Below are positions 34,887 to 46,061 of a DNA stretch of 64,000 bases, piece after piece. The position numbers were made by a program, and so were the translations under genes. The DNA is from Dryococelus australis. Its lineage: Eukaryota; Arthropoda; Insecta; Phasmatodea; Phasmatidae. Positions within the stretch are counted from its first letter, which is position 1. Every line of letters starts with the position of its first letter. The stretch spans positions 85,313,895 through 85,377,894 of the forward strand of contig CM056995.1 of the NCBI GenBank assembly GCA_029891345.1. Direction: 5' to 3'. The notes below the pieces were generated by a model. That model saw only the letters and a program-made list of their open reading frames with translations. It was not told the DNA's origin and did no database searches.

Positions 34887-36304
34887 ATACAGGATGATTT
34901 TGAGCAATGGGGACAAACTGCAGGAGATGATCCCTGTGAGGATAAGGAGTAAATAAGGTTGTATGGCCATATGTCTGGAAATGCATTGTTTCTATTATAG
35001 AGACCATTAATTTCTTCATAATTCCTGTGCAGTACATTGCTGTCATGATGGGCCATCATGAGGTGTTCGAAGTGGCTCCCCATGGGCATGCATGTACGTG
35101 CCACAGTAGCAACTGCTGCACACGCCCAAATGTGCCATTTTACTTCCAAATGGCATCTTGGCCAGCAAGAATGTGTTGTTCCACCGTCAGGTGCCCCCAC
35201 AGGTAGAAATCTAAAGCGACCGGGTGGGTCATGCAACTTGACCACCTTGTTTGATCCATCAACCAGGGAAGATATTGTCGAAATGCCTCCGCATGGTAAT
35301 GCGGAAACGGGCTGAAGCACCATCATGTAGCAGCCACATAACCCTTTGTACCACCTAAGGCACCTCTCTCTTCCAACAGGGGAGGTAGACTCACCTGTAG
35401 GAAGTGCAGATATGCCTCGCCTGTGAGGCGTTGTGGAAGGATGACTGGTCCCATGAGGCTGTCACTAAAAATTCCTACCCACACATTGACACTGAACCAG
35501 TGCATATGGTTTGCTGCCACCATAACACTGGGATTCTGCGTAGTCCACAGATGGGGGTTGTGGAGGTTGATGATACCTTTCCTAGTAGAAGTGGCCTCAT
35601 CTGTGAATAGGATGGATGACAGAAATCCCAGTATTGTGGTGGCCTGTGCAACAAATCAGCAACAAAGCCATTCCCGCAAGGGAAAGTCCGTTGGTAATTA
35701 GCCCTGCACCCGTTACAAGTGATATGGGCAGTAGCAGTTGTCATGGAGAATGTTTCACACTGTCGTCTAGCTTACCCCATGCTGGCGGGCCACCTGCACG
35801 TGGTTGTGATATTGTGGTCACCTTCCACAGTATTGATCACAAATTCCTCCAAGGTTGGTGTACGTTCCTGGTGCATTGCCCTTCATGGTTACCCATTCCT
35901 GTAAACGAGCCTATCTCACACAAACATAAAAAAACTGTAGCAAATATTATATGGTGGAGTTTCTGTCGGCATGAGACTTTTTTGGTACAGCTGTGCTGCC
36001 TCCCGCCCATTGTCATTTGCCTGTCTGTATGTAAAGACCAAGTTGGCCTGTTCCTGATTGGAATATCGGGCCATTGTCCCACAGCACTACACTACATACA
36101 TCCACTCCAGGGTGAGTCTGCAACAGCAGTGAAGTGGAGGTCTCATGTTACCAATATGAGTGTGCCGCCATCATGGGGAACAGTAAACCCATCTAGCGAG
36201 GAGCCCATGCATTTCCAGATGTATGTCCATTAGAACTGTCTTGTTCCTTATCCTCTCGGAGATAGTCTCCTGCAGTTTGTCCCCATTGCTCAAAATCGTG
36301 TATA
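34887..36304 (-). mobile_element. Mariner-like (IS630/Tc1/mariner) element with broken transposase
   Basis: Terminal inverted repeats of about 100 bp: TTTTGAGCAATGGGGACAAA at 34899 and its inverse near 36295, both at TATACA-type ends consistent with TA insertion. The minus strand encodes a degraded transposase. FTDEA near 35600 holds the first Asp, followed by NLHNPHLW-like text and NHMHWFSVNVWVGIFSDSLM. MWLLHDGASARF near 35330 holds the second Asp, LDFYLWGHL near 35200 the third, and the end reads MPMGSHFEHLM. Frameshifts separate these blocks and a TGA follows the second motif. All three catalytic Asp codons survive although the frame does not. Length 1.42 kb is near the usual size, so little has been deleted. 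It lies upstream of the COMMD9 exon at 37336. Confidence 0.87.
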
Positions 36305-36639
36305 ATTGTATCATTGCACCTCCATAACCAAGATGATAGCTAATTTACAAATGTGTAAATTGGAAGTACTGAAACCATGTAAAAACATCCAAATTAAACA
36401 ATTTCATTTATAAAAGCAACATGAATGTGTGCTCACATAAAAATCCAGTACATAGCATTCTAAAATCTGTAATAACAATCTTACTAACCAAATTATAAAG
36501 TTTAGCTTGTGGGACAGGCCTATTGAACCATTTGCCTCCAACCTCTTGATTTTTACTAGATAATCACATGGTAAATGTTTGTTCAATAATGTAAACTTGG
36601 GCTGTGAAGAGATTTAGGTGGCTGTTAATATTGAGGTCT

Positions 36640-36830
36640 CGAGAAACAAGGTGGATGTGGAGCAACACCGGAATGTGTGGGAAAAATCAGATATCCCAAG
36701 CAAACCAGCGGCTTTGTCTGGCATGATTCCGGGGCACAAATATCCAGAAGTGACCCTGCCAAGAATCAAACTTGGTTCGTCTTGGTGTGAGGCGAGCAAG
36801 CGCTCTAGCCACTGCACCAGCTGCTCTAAA
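36640..36830 (-). mobile_element. tRNA-derived SINE
   Basis: On the minus strand a tRNA-like head starts GAGCAGCTGGTGCAGTGGCT (A-box region) near 36828 and has GTTTGATTCTTGG (a slightly decayed B box) near 36765. A tail of about 110 bases with no coding content follows. The cloverleaf is not intact, so this is a SINE and not a tRNA gene. Confidence 0.62.
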
Positions 36831-37335
36831 CTTGCGCCATGGAACCATTTGTGTCATGTAAGAGGCCATGTTCAGGAACATTTCACCCGTATCAGAAAAA
36901 TTTTAAGAAGCATGATGTTTCTTATATTAGGCTTATGCCTTGTGAATCTAGACTATTGACTGGAATTATAGTGTAGAATCATGATGCAAAGTACACAAGC
37001 GAACTTGAAATGTTACTTATACCTTATTTTTTAATAATACTTTATAGTGAAAATGTTTTTAATGGTAATCAAATCTACCGGAGATTTGAAAGATGTACTT
37101 TAAAGGAAAAGTACTTTAAAATGAAGTACTGAGATTGTACTGCACTGTAAATTTAGTATAAAACTAAGTTAAAGTTGTGGCTGCACTCATTTGCTTTGTA
37201 ACAGATATAAGGTTATGACTGACATCCTATACGACATTTTCATGGATAGTATAAGTGATCAGAGTGTGGGATATTGCATAAAAAATTAGGTTATACGAGT
37301 TGTAACATACAGTGCATTGTATGACATGTTTTCAG

Positions 37336-37467
37336 CATATAGAAAAGATGCCTACAGAGTTCCCAGTTGGTCCTCCTCGCCTGGTAGATTTTTCTTGTCA
37401 AGTATGTTCCAAATCATCTGTATCAGATCTAGGGAATGCAACTTCATCTTGTATCCTGAATTTGAAG
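37336..37467 (+). CDS. COMMD9: COMMD9 penultimate coding exon
   Basis: COMMD proteins form the Commander/CCC complex that drives endosomal recycling of membrane cargo. This 132-nt phase-0 exon follows a TGTTTTCAG acceptor and ends at AAG/GTTAGT. It encodes 44 residues from HIEKMPTEFPVG through PPRLVDFSCQVCSKSS to SSCILNLK. This aligns with the start of the COMM domain (PxLVDxDWRV..K.SS.......P.CLLQMK in vertebrate COMMD9). It splices in frame to 43203-43346. The upstream exons for the N-terminal helical domain (about 105 residues) were not found. The identification rests mainly on the C-terminal exon; here the match is moderate but collinear. Confidence 0.83.
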
Positions 37468-39097
37468 GTTAGTGTATTTTATTTGCATCTTACAAACTAT
37501 TTATGGTGAAGATCCATAATTTAGTTTGCAAGCATGTCTTTGGACCTAGTTCCAAATACATTTGCCAGGTAGAAGCACTACATGATTTCATGTGCACTAG
37601 CAGATAATATAATATTTGATAATGTATGAATGAGTTTGTACATACACAAGTATAGAATAACATTGTAGCTGTACGTACGTACATACATTCATACATACAT
37701 ACTAGCGTGGCTTGGTTGCTTGTGAGAGGCGAGAGATGCTGGATTTGAGAGAAACCCAGATGCATGGCTAAATATTACTGAACAGTTGGAAATTCTGGTA
37801 GGTCGACAGCCATGTGACGTATTCCTGTCGCAGCACACCTTTGTGGATGAAGTACAACAAAAGTCCCTTATTACCTTTACAGTTCATAAATAAGCTGGTG
37901 AACGTACTTTCTGGAGTGAGCCAGAACCTGAGGTTAAATTAATATTAAAACAAAATAAGATGAACGATGAAATTACGTATATTGACCGAGTGAGATCACA
38001 TATACAATCACTGATACAAAATCCCTCGAATACTGCTGGCATGGCGTATTAAGCCCGCCATTGGCAGACATGGATAAAAGCACTGGTTAATGCATGGAAA
38101 TTTATGAGTGGTAAAATCTCCGGGGCAGTGAGTCAACGTAGATGAGAATGCAATCGCAGGAGAGAAAAAAAAAGGCTTAAAGATTTTGGATTAAAATACA
38201 CTTACTATGGTAGCTACTTGATCAGGCAAAATGATGAAGTTCCCCAGCAATGTGAATGCGTGCCCTCTCCTTGGCCCGCCTAACTAGACTGAGGAGGATG
38301 GCAAGGAGATGCTGTTACCTTATGGAGATCTCCTGCCAGCTCCATGAGGGAAAATCAAATTTATACATATGCACAAAACATGTACAGAACAGAAACAAGC
38401 ACAGCAAAACACACTGATGAATTAAGGTAATAATTCCGACAAGTTTTTATTCATATTAAAAGTTCTGTTGCTATGCATGTCTGGGAAATTGAGTTCTCTG
38501 TAAAAAGCCTAAACGGGCTTGCAAAAGAAGTAAGAAATCATAAAATTACCGAGGCACTATACATCTAAATAGCCCTTCAATTACACTTCATTAAATCAAG
38601 TTATTAATTTAGTGAATCAAGTAGGAATTCAAGTGTGGGCACATGGCATGGCAGCTGCTGGAACTACCAAGGTCAATTGCCATTTTAGAATTAAAAGGAT
38701 TACTGCATGTACACTTAAATATTATATAGTGCTTTTAGAGCATCACCAATTGCAGGTTTGTTTCACTACCCAAGCCACGTGGTCAGGCACTCTTTAATTA
38801 ATAACACTTCACACAGGAAAATCAAACAGGAGATAATATTTGCCCGTGTTTACTTTAGACTCTGCTTTTGGGGGATCATAGCAATTTACCACAATAAACA
38901 AGTAAACACTAGTTTACTCTTGGAGGGGTGGGTCGTTCGGGTCACAAGACGGATCATTGACCCGTTCTGCATGAATGACGTCAGGACCCATACACTTCAC
39001 GCATGGCCATGCGTGGCTGGTGCACGAGTGAGCAGCATTGGTCTGCCTTCCGAGCAGGACAGTGAGGGCCATGTCAATATGTGCATTCATACATTTA
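37468..39097 (+). other. COMMD9 last intron, first part
   Basis: Mostly AT-rich. 37880-38260 has scattered short open stretches (for example MNDEITYIDRVRSHIQSL at 37960) that look like an old degraded mobile ORF I cannot name. 38920-39075 is GC-richer. Confidence 0.35.
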
Positions 39098-40943
39098 TCC
39101 CATTTATCGTAAATACCCACAATAACTCTGTACCGAGGCTCCAAATGAAAAGTGTTTCATACAAAATTTGTATAACTTGAAGGGGGAAATAATACTGTTG
39201 GGAAGTCAGCCTTATAACATTATTTATTAGGAGATAAAAGAGTACTAACATCAGTTTTTTTTTTTTATTGCACAGAGTATCTATTGGCCAAATGTTCAAT
39301 GAAGCTTGTCAACACCTATTCAAACATGTGACACAATGTACGCTTTCATAACATGAACATTAAATACGACACAGAAAGTGGGATGTCTACTGCCTATTTT
39401 TAGTACTATCCATATGGGTAAAGGGAGGGGTGGAATATTCACATTAGATGTTCAAAATGGTGACCATTGGCAGTGATACACAAGTTTAGTTGCTGGATGA
39501 ATGACAACACTGATTCATCCAGTGTTGGCTGTTGAAGAGCATCACAAGCACGCACAATATGTACTGCATGTTCTCTGGAGTTATTGGAATATCTAGATAG
39601 ACAGCACCTTTGAGGTAACCCCAAAGAAAAAGTCCAGGTGGTTAAGGTCAAGAGACTGAATATGCCACAGAACTGGTTCTCCAGAATAAATCCACCTACC
39701 AGGATATTTTTGGTCCAGAACACAATGTGCATGCATGGCATAATGTGCTGGGCATCCATCATGCTGGTACCACATTAGTATTCTGTTACTTAGAGATATC
39801 TCCTCCAGAAGACCAGGAAGAATTGTGTGACGGTGTGGCATATCTCCTGCAATTACTGTTACCATTCATGAAATAAGGACCTATAACCTTATTGGCAACC
39901 ATCCCACACCAGGTATTAACTCTCCATTGTTCCGGATGGTCGGTTTGTCGAAACCATTGTGGGTTCTCGACAGCCGAATAATACATGTTTCTTGTATTCA
40001 GTTGGCCTAAGTTTGAGAATGACAATTCATTGGTCAAAAGAACATCCGAAGAAAGTAATTTGATGCTGTGCCAATTGACATAACTCTACATAATTCTGGA
40101 AATCATTCCCGTGCAATTCATGGTGTAAGTGTACATTATAGGGATGGAATGTATGATGCATAAGAATGTGATGTGCACTCATTTTCGGAATGCCAATCTC
40201 AGCTTCAAGTTGGGGTGTGCTGACGTTGGATTAACTGCTACAGCAGCGAGAACAACAACCTCAGCTGCTTCATCTGTGCGAGTTCTAAGATTTAGCCTGT
40301 TACACAAAGTTTCCCAACAAGACTGGAAAACATCCGTCTGGATGGTGGGGTCTTGTCAGGGTATAGCTCTCTGTAGAGTTCCTCCACCTGACTAGCATTA
40401 CGCCGACCTTCGACAGAATGAACACCGTGTGAGCCAACACATGACTGATTCAGTAGTTGTCACATTGCGTGTTCCTTTGTTTCCTCTAAACATCACCTCT
40501 ATGGTATGAGTTATGCAACTCTGCATACCTACACTGTTTGTTTAAATCACCTTTACATCAAATGCAAAGCATCAACATCATACTATACTGTACCATGCAG
40601 TGCAATCATGCCACAAGGTATCACATAACAGGTCTTCATAAACCCTTATGAATCCCAATTACTCTGGCAGTTTTTATTTTTAACAATCTGTTTATTTGAC
40701 TTGTACATCATGATACATTTTTGAATATTTTTTGGTGAGCTTCATTGAACTATTGACGAATAGATACATAGCACCATTTGAAATACTAATGTTAGTACTC
40801 ATATCTTGCAAATAAATAATGCTATAAGGTTGACTCCCCGGCAGTATTATTTTCCCCTTCTAGTTATGCAACCTTTGTGTGAAACACTTTCATTTGGAGT
40901 CCCGGTAAGGAGATATTGTGGGTGGCCAAGCAAGATAAATGGG
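39098..40943 (-). mobile_element. Second mariner-like (ITm) element with broken transposase
   Basis: Inverted ends of about 130 bp: CCCATTTATC near 39098, CTCCAAATGAAAAGTGTTTC at 39140, and AATAATACTG and TTATTTATT inward, mirrored at 40943-40803. The minus-strand transposase is legible in pieces. LTNELSFSNLGQ near 40010 corresponds to the first catalytic Asp, which reads Asn. RNMYYSAVENPQWFRQ, VNTWCGMVANKVIGPYF, MWYQHDGCPAHYA (second Asp), LDLNHLDFFFG (third Asp) and a GHHFEHLM end follow. Stops and frameshifts separate the blocks. It belongs to the same superfamily as 34.9-36.3 kb but its ends are unrelated, so it is another family. It sits inside the last COMMD9 intron. Confidence 0.87.
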
Positions 40944-41448
40944 ACATCCTTTGTGTGTGTGTGTGTATATATATATAATGCAATGCCTCAACAGACTGGA
41001 CATTCTGATGGGGTTTACTGGTTTATTACTTAATCTCTACAGGGAACTGGTGCATTTCCAGTATAGAGAGTAGGCCTGGTAGCTTTGCAGCAGGGCACAA
41101 AGTCAAGATCGGGCAATGAGATCTTACATTTCAACTTTTCAACTGGTTTACTCGGGGCAGTATACCTGGGCGACGTGTAACCTCTGACTGTGGCTTGACC
41201 TGTCATGTCTCTGCTAGACGCACGTTAACTACAAGTAGAGAGGTGATCTGGTTTTTAAGGTTTGAACGAGCTTGTGGGGTTGGTGCTGCTGGTTCTAATC
41301 TTAAGTAGGTGACAGGGATTACTGCGGGCTGTTCCAGTCAGCTGAGATACTCTGCGATCCAGGGGTGAATCTCTTTACTCAGGCATGTCGGTGCCTCAAA
41401 GAGGTCCTGCGGGATCTCTGAAGTGATGGGGACCAGTCGACGCCACTG
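40944..41448 (+). other. COMMD9 intron, unresolved, GC-richer
   Basis: A TG/TA microsatellite (40951-40978) is followed by about 400 bases of balanced composition with no recognised protein or repeat. Confidence 0.3.
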
Positions 41449-41605
41449 CTAGTTACTTTTTCCTTCAGCCATTTTGTATCCTATAACCACCTTTTTTGAA
41501 TAAATATTACCATGTAGGTAATAAACACAGTGTGTATATTTCACTGCACTCAGAAAACGTCTAAGGCTAAAATAAAATCTCACTTTACCGTGGATGGCCT
41601 ACATA
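41449..41605 (-). mobile_element. MITE family A, truncated copy
   Basis: Read on the minus strand it starts TATGTAGGCCATCCACGGTA and follows the 13.6-kb copy through GCCTTAGACGTTTTCT, GTGTTTATTA and TAGTTACTTTTTCC-type sequence. It stops before the far inverted repeat, which is missing. Confidence 0.75.
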
Positions 41606-41959
41606 CAATGTGTTTCCGAACAACATCAACAAAATCCGGCAGGTTATTCCTGACGAAAAAATAAGACTAAAATGTCTGTTCCACTTTTACTTAAAGTGAT
41701 TATTAAGGGAGCTACGCACCCCTAACATTCATGGTTGTGAGTGTAATTGAGTTACCAATATTGATCAGAAACTATTACTCACAATTAAGCAACAACTCTG
41801 TGAATATTGTTTGGAAGAATGGAGATCTTACATCTGTGAAAATGTGGTTGGTACTATCATCCCCCATCATCATGAAAATAAGGGTGCTGATTCATAACAA
41901 AACACAGGGTGGCAGCCTCTATTTTGTTGATGAAGGGAGATATTACCAACATGGCAGTT

Positions 41960-42480
41960 TGCAGATTGGTGACGAGTAGTGTTCAACGATAAATCACTGT
42001 CTGGATACAGACAACCATTGAATTCAAGAGTCTGTAGACATCCTAGCCAGCGCCATGATCCATGCTTCATTGTAGAGTGGCATACTAACCCAACAAGAGG
42101 GTGCCGTTTCCTTCTATTCCTGCTACCTCACTGGTTGTGATTGAAGGACCTTTACAACTCTGCTATACATCCAGGGAATTCTCTTGTTCATGTGCCTTTC
42201 TTAAGCAGCTTGACAACCCCATTTTACTGCAGGATAATGAAAGGCATATCATACCACTGGTATTTCTGGTCTGCCTTCGTGATTTCAACATGCCTTCTTG
42301 GCCAACAAAGTACTCAGACCTCTCGCCCATTGAGAATGTTTAGGACCAAATTGGACTGCAAGTTCTGCTATCGATAACTACAGTGGATTGGGAGAGTCAG
42401 TTGCACCAGCTGTGGTAGGATCTTTCTTAGGAGAGCATCTGGTGGATGTATGTCTCAGTGTAAGGGTGGTCCAACACCAC
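41960..42480 (+). pseudogene. Tc1-like transposase relic
   Basis: Plus-strand frames give FNDKSLSGY near 41975 (the FSDESRF first-Asp region), a decayed CFIVEWHTNPTRG near 42065, LLQDNERH near 42225 (the QDNARPH second-Asp region) and WPTKYSDLSPIENV at 42300-42343 (the third-acid region, Glu intact). Two or more frame changes and stops. No terminal repeats identified. In the last COMMD9 intron and on the same strand as the gene. Confidence 0.78.
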
Positions 42481-43202
42481 GCTAAATGCATCCTGTAAGT
42501 GTTAGTCCCTAGCACTACGTGCTTGGTGTGGTACAATATTTTGATGTTTCTGTATATGTACTACCATGTCTTGTGCCTGTAACCACTTAAGTGCCCCTGC
42601 AATGGTACCTTCAGGGTGATCAATTTTTCTTACAAATGAGATTATTTTGCGCATACATGCCGACAGTAAGGACTATGTAAATACTGAATGCAAAATAGAT
42701 TATGAATGAAAGCTAGGTTTGCATTAATGGTCAATTTAGGCTTTATTTAAAAATTACAAACTTCTATAAGGTAGTGACAACATACTCACAGAAATTGTTC
42801 TTAAGTCATAATTCTTTCCTTGATTCACACAGTGTGTTGTTGCATGCCTGATGTATTCAGATTTGTTTAGATGAAACCTACATTTCTGTTTACAGGCCTC
42901 TCATGTGTAGTTCATTTTCTTGTCCATGTGCATATATCCTAGTGTTTTCAGGCACTAGCAAAATGTCTGTGATATCTTTTGGGTCATCACACCAAATTGC
43001 TTTTTTGTTGTTACATTTAGCATGCTAGTCAATGATTTGGATGTATCCATGTCAAAATATTTGTGCTATGCTGCTGATTAGTATATAAGGATACTATTAC
43101 TTTTTATAATTTAGTTTCTGTCCTTGAAAAAATTACAGGATTTAGTAAATGTTGGTTTAAAATATATTAATATTTCACATAAAGTCCACTTACTTTTTTC
43201 AG
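42481..43202 (+). other. COMMD9 last intron, 3' part
   Basis: AT-rich, ending in a CTTTTTTCAG acceptor at 43193-43202. Confidence 0.5.
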
Positions 43203-43346
43203 ATTGAAGATAATGCGGCTGATGTAAAGAATTCTGTCTCTGCATCGGATATATCAGTAGAATTGTCTCAACCGACATTAAACACACTGTTGGAGGGACT
43301 TGGAAGAATAAGAGACCAGTTATCAACTATAACAGCTAGGAAATAA
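43203..43346 (+). CDS. COMMD9: COMMD9 terminal coding exon
   Basis: A phase-0 exon after the TTTTTTCAG acceptor, encoding 47 residues and a TAA. It runs from IEDNAADVKN through ISVELSQPTLNTLLEGLGRI to RDQLSTITARK. The VELSxxTLxTxLxGLGRIRDQLS segment is the distinctive C-terminus of COMMD9 and forms the last strand and helix of the COMM domain. The residue join K-I-E-D with the previous exon mirrors the K-I-Q-E-D junction region of vertebrate COMMD9. An AATAAA signal occurs at 43380-43385. That is very close to the stop, so a more distal signal may be used. The intron before it is 5735 bp and carries at least three transposon relics. Confidence 0.9.
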   Translation: MEDNAADVKNSVSASDISVELSQPTLNTLLEGLGRIRDQLSTITARK

Positions 43347-44229
43347 TGGTTTCAATAATGGAAAAGTTGATATCATGTGAATAAATGGGTTTAATTCAAT
43401 GTCATATTTGTGAAGTTCACACTGTTGTATTGGTATTGTCAATGTGATAAACCAGTTATTTGATAAATACATTGTGTATAATAATTTCATCTCCCAATTG
43501 TTATTGTAATGCCATATGTTCAGTGAATTGAGTTTGTGGTGAAGAACAGTAGGTGTGAATCCTAAAAGTTACCTCTATGTTGTGGCATGCACTACCCAAA
43601 AGTAGTTAGTACCCAAATAAGCACTGAAACAGCACAAGAGGTAAAGAAAGTATCATGAACAATTTACACATTAAAGTTGTCATCACTTTGTAAAGAAAAT
43701 AGGTTCATTAAAATTTTTTTTAAAACATTTTTGAACATTTTGTATTCTTTTATTTATATATGAAATTTAATTTATATGCTTGTTACATAACTTTCTGAGG
43801 GTGCACACAAGATTTGTGTTTGCCTTCCAAATGGACCCTCTCTCCCCTCTTTCTTCTTCATTTTACTGATAAAGTGGTTTAAGTGGATTTTGTCTGTAAT
43901 CAACAGTGTTGCATTACTTTCTTACAATAAAAATCGAAATTATAGTAGTAAATAATCCAGTTTAATTTTCCTTCAGAATATTGAACTGGCGACACCCAAT
44001 TCTCACAACAAAAAAAGTTCCTGTGCAGTTGTATTTTAAAATATTTCGGCTCAGATTCACCTTTGCTCTTGGATGGTTTACCTGCTGAACAGTTTTGGGT
44101 ACCAGCATGCAAATCACAGACCTCTCTTGTTCAGGAGTCGTTAAGGCTCACAGATATATGGTGCACGATGTAACCATAAAGTTATTTCACACCTCTCCAA
44201 GATTGTCAATTGCCATAATACCAGTTTAA
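43347..44229 (+). other. COMMD9 3' UTR and flank
   Basis: The 3' UTR begins at 43347. Candidate signals are AATAAA at 43380 and later A-rich sites. Beyond about 43800 nothing is recognised. Confidence 0.4.
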
Positions 44230-44900
44230 GTTTCTGGAGCTCAGAAAACCCACAGTGAAGCATTCAGGAGGCTAACTAAACAAAAGCATGTTTCGTGCAG
44301 TGAGCAAGTGCCAGGTACTTCTTTGCTAAGTTTATGATTACTGGCCATGTCTACCTGGACACAACAGAATAGCTTATGCCTTATGTCTTGGCTAGAGAAA
44401 GATAACTTTGATTTAATCTTTCAACAGGATGATGCTGCTTCACATTTCTTCCAGAATATTTGCTGGTTCCTGAATTCCATTTGATCAGGATGGTAGGTTC
44501 TGTGCCAAAAAAAAAAAAAAATTTGACAAATGTTACTGGTCTCCAAAGTTGGTAGGCTTAATGTGTTCCCATGCAATTTTTTTTATGGTGTTACATTGAG
44601 AATGCTGTGTACATGCCACTTCTTTAACAACTCGTATGTAACTGCATAATTCTATTTCAGGGCTGCCATGTGTTCAAATGAAAATTCCTTTAAATTGTCC
44701 TAAGTTACTCCAGTGACCTCAAGTATACCCAGTCATCTGTGTCGGAGGATATGCTGCGTTGTGTCTGGGATGAACTGAACTACTCTCTTCAAGTTTATCG
44801 TGTAAACATCAGTGCGTGTGAAACTTTCAGAGTTAGAGTTCTTTATTTTCATGTCAGGGTTATTTTCAGGACATAATTTTATTCAAAAATAAATTAGTTT
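44230..44900 (+). pseudogene. Mariner/Tc1-superfamily transposase relic
   Basis: Plus-strand translation includes LIFQQDDAASHFFQNICWFL near 44415-44475, equal to the WFQQDGAxxH second-Asp box. After a T-rich break comes MLRCVWDELNYSLQVYRVN near 44752-44808, the C-terminal RxVWDELxYRLxxCR pattern. Stops and frameshifts throughout; first and third Asp regions not identified. The element ends are not visible. Confidence 0.68.
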
Positions 44901-45575
44901 CACTTTTTGCACCATTACTTTTGATTAGCCTTGCTTGTGCATTTAGTGGGAGTGGAATTTGGGAAAATTGTTTACATTGCAGCTGGCCAAGACTGAATCC
45001 ATGACCTCTAGTCTTGCAACCAAATGTGATTGGTGAACATTCTTGAAAGCATGCTCTAAAATTGTCTCCAAAAGAAGAATGTACAATACTGAACTGAAAT
45101 CTATACTAATGAACAAAATGGAATTGTCTGTTATTTCAAAATTAATACCAATTACACATATGCTATTTAAACAATGTTGAAGCATAAATATATATTTTTA
45201 AAATTTGTGTCTGTCTGTCTGGATGTTGTCCAGAATAGGCTCCAATGGCGGGATCGATTTTGATAAATCTTTCAGAGATCATTGAGATAATTTCTATTAA
45301 AAATCTGCTCTTTATTTCATCTCGATATCTCAAATGGTTATGAAGTAAATTAACTTTTTCATATCTTATTTTTTTGCAAAAGGATTATTGTGAAAAAGCA
45401 TTGTTGAAACAATAGTTATTTAAATATTATTGATCTAATACGCATCATAGAAAAATATACATTAGTTTTTGGAAAAGCTTAGTAAAATAACATATCAAAT
45501 AAACAACACTAACGCAACGATAAAACTATTTCCAATAATAAAGTAACAACCTTCCAAACCAATTATATAGGTATG
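44901..45575. other. AT-rich stretch, nothing recognised
   Basis: Includes a (GTCT)n-like patch at 45208-45222 (GTGTCTGTCTGTCTGG). No coding region supported. Confidence 0.3.
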
Positions 45576-45720
45576 TATTTCAATAACTCCATAAAACCTG
45601 AACGAAGCGATATTTTTATTTTAAACATAAAACCTGAGGGAAGTAAGGGTGGGCTGTATTTTAATAACTTCATAAAACCTAAGCAAAGCAAAATTTCTAT
45701 TTTAAACATATGTAAACAAA
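45576..45720 (+). repeat. 81-bp tandem duplication (1.8 units)
   Basis: TATTTCAATAACTCCATAAA at 45576 and TATTTTAATAACTTCATAAA at 45657, followed in both by ACCT, GCG or GCA and TATTTTAAACATA. The period is a multiple of three, so a short frame repeats a similar peptide, but nothing shows that it is translated. Confidence 0.85.
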
Positions 45721-45992
45721 TCCTAAAGTCCAACCGAACAAAGTTGCGGAAAAAGCTAATAAATAACAATAAATAGATCAGAAGGTCAAACTTTAGAGAG
45801 AGCTGGCATTGACCTGAGCTTCAATATAATTGAGATTTAAATTACAATGTTTCTACGAAGCTATTGAAAATATGTAGGAAAAAATATAATTTGTTTGATA
45901 TTATTTTGATAATTTATTGATAAATAATTGTAAGTTAGACAATAATAAATAAAAAATTATTTAGAACAAATAATGTATCATTTATTATTTTG

Positions 45993-46061
45993 AATATATA
46001 TATATATATATATCTCTGTGTGTGTGTGTGTGGCTGCGTGCGTGCGTGCGTGCGTGCGTGC
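45993..46061 (+). repeat. Compound microsatellite (TA)n(TG)n(CGTG)n
   Basis: Three adjacent simple repeats ending in six to seven CGTG units. Confidence 0.95.

Noticed and set aside
45573-45776. Frame with a repeated YFNNxIKP peptide
   Set aside because: Produced by an 81-bp tandem duplication in non-coding AT-rich DNA; no start context or homology.
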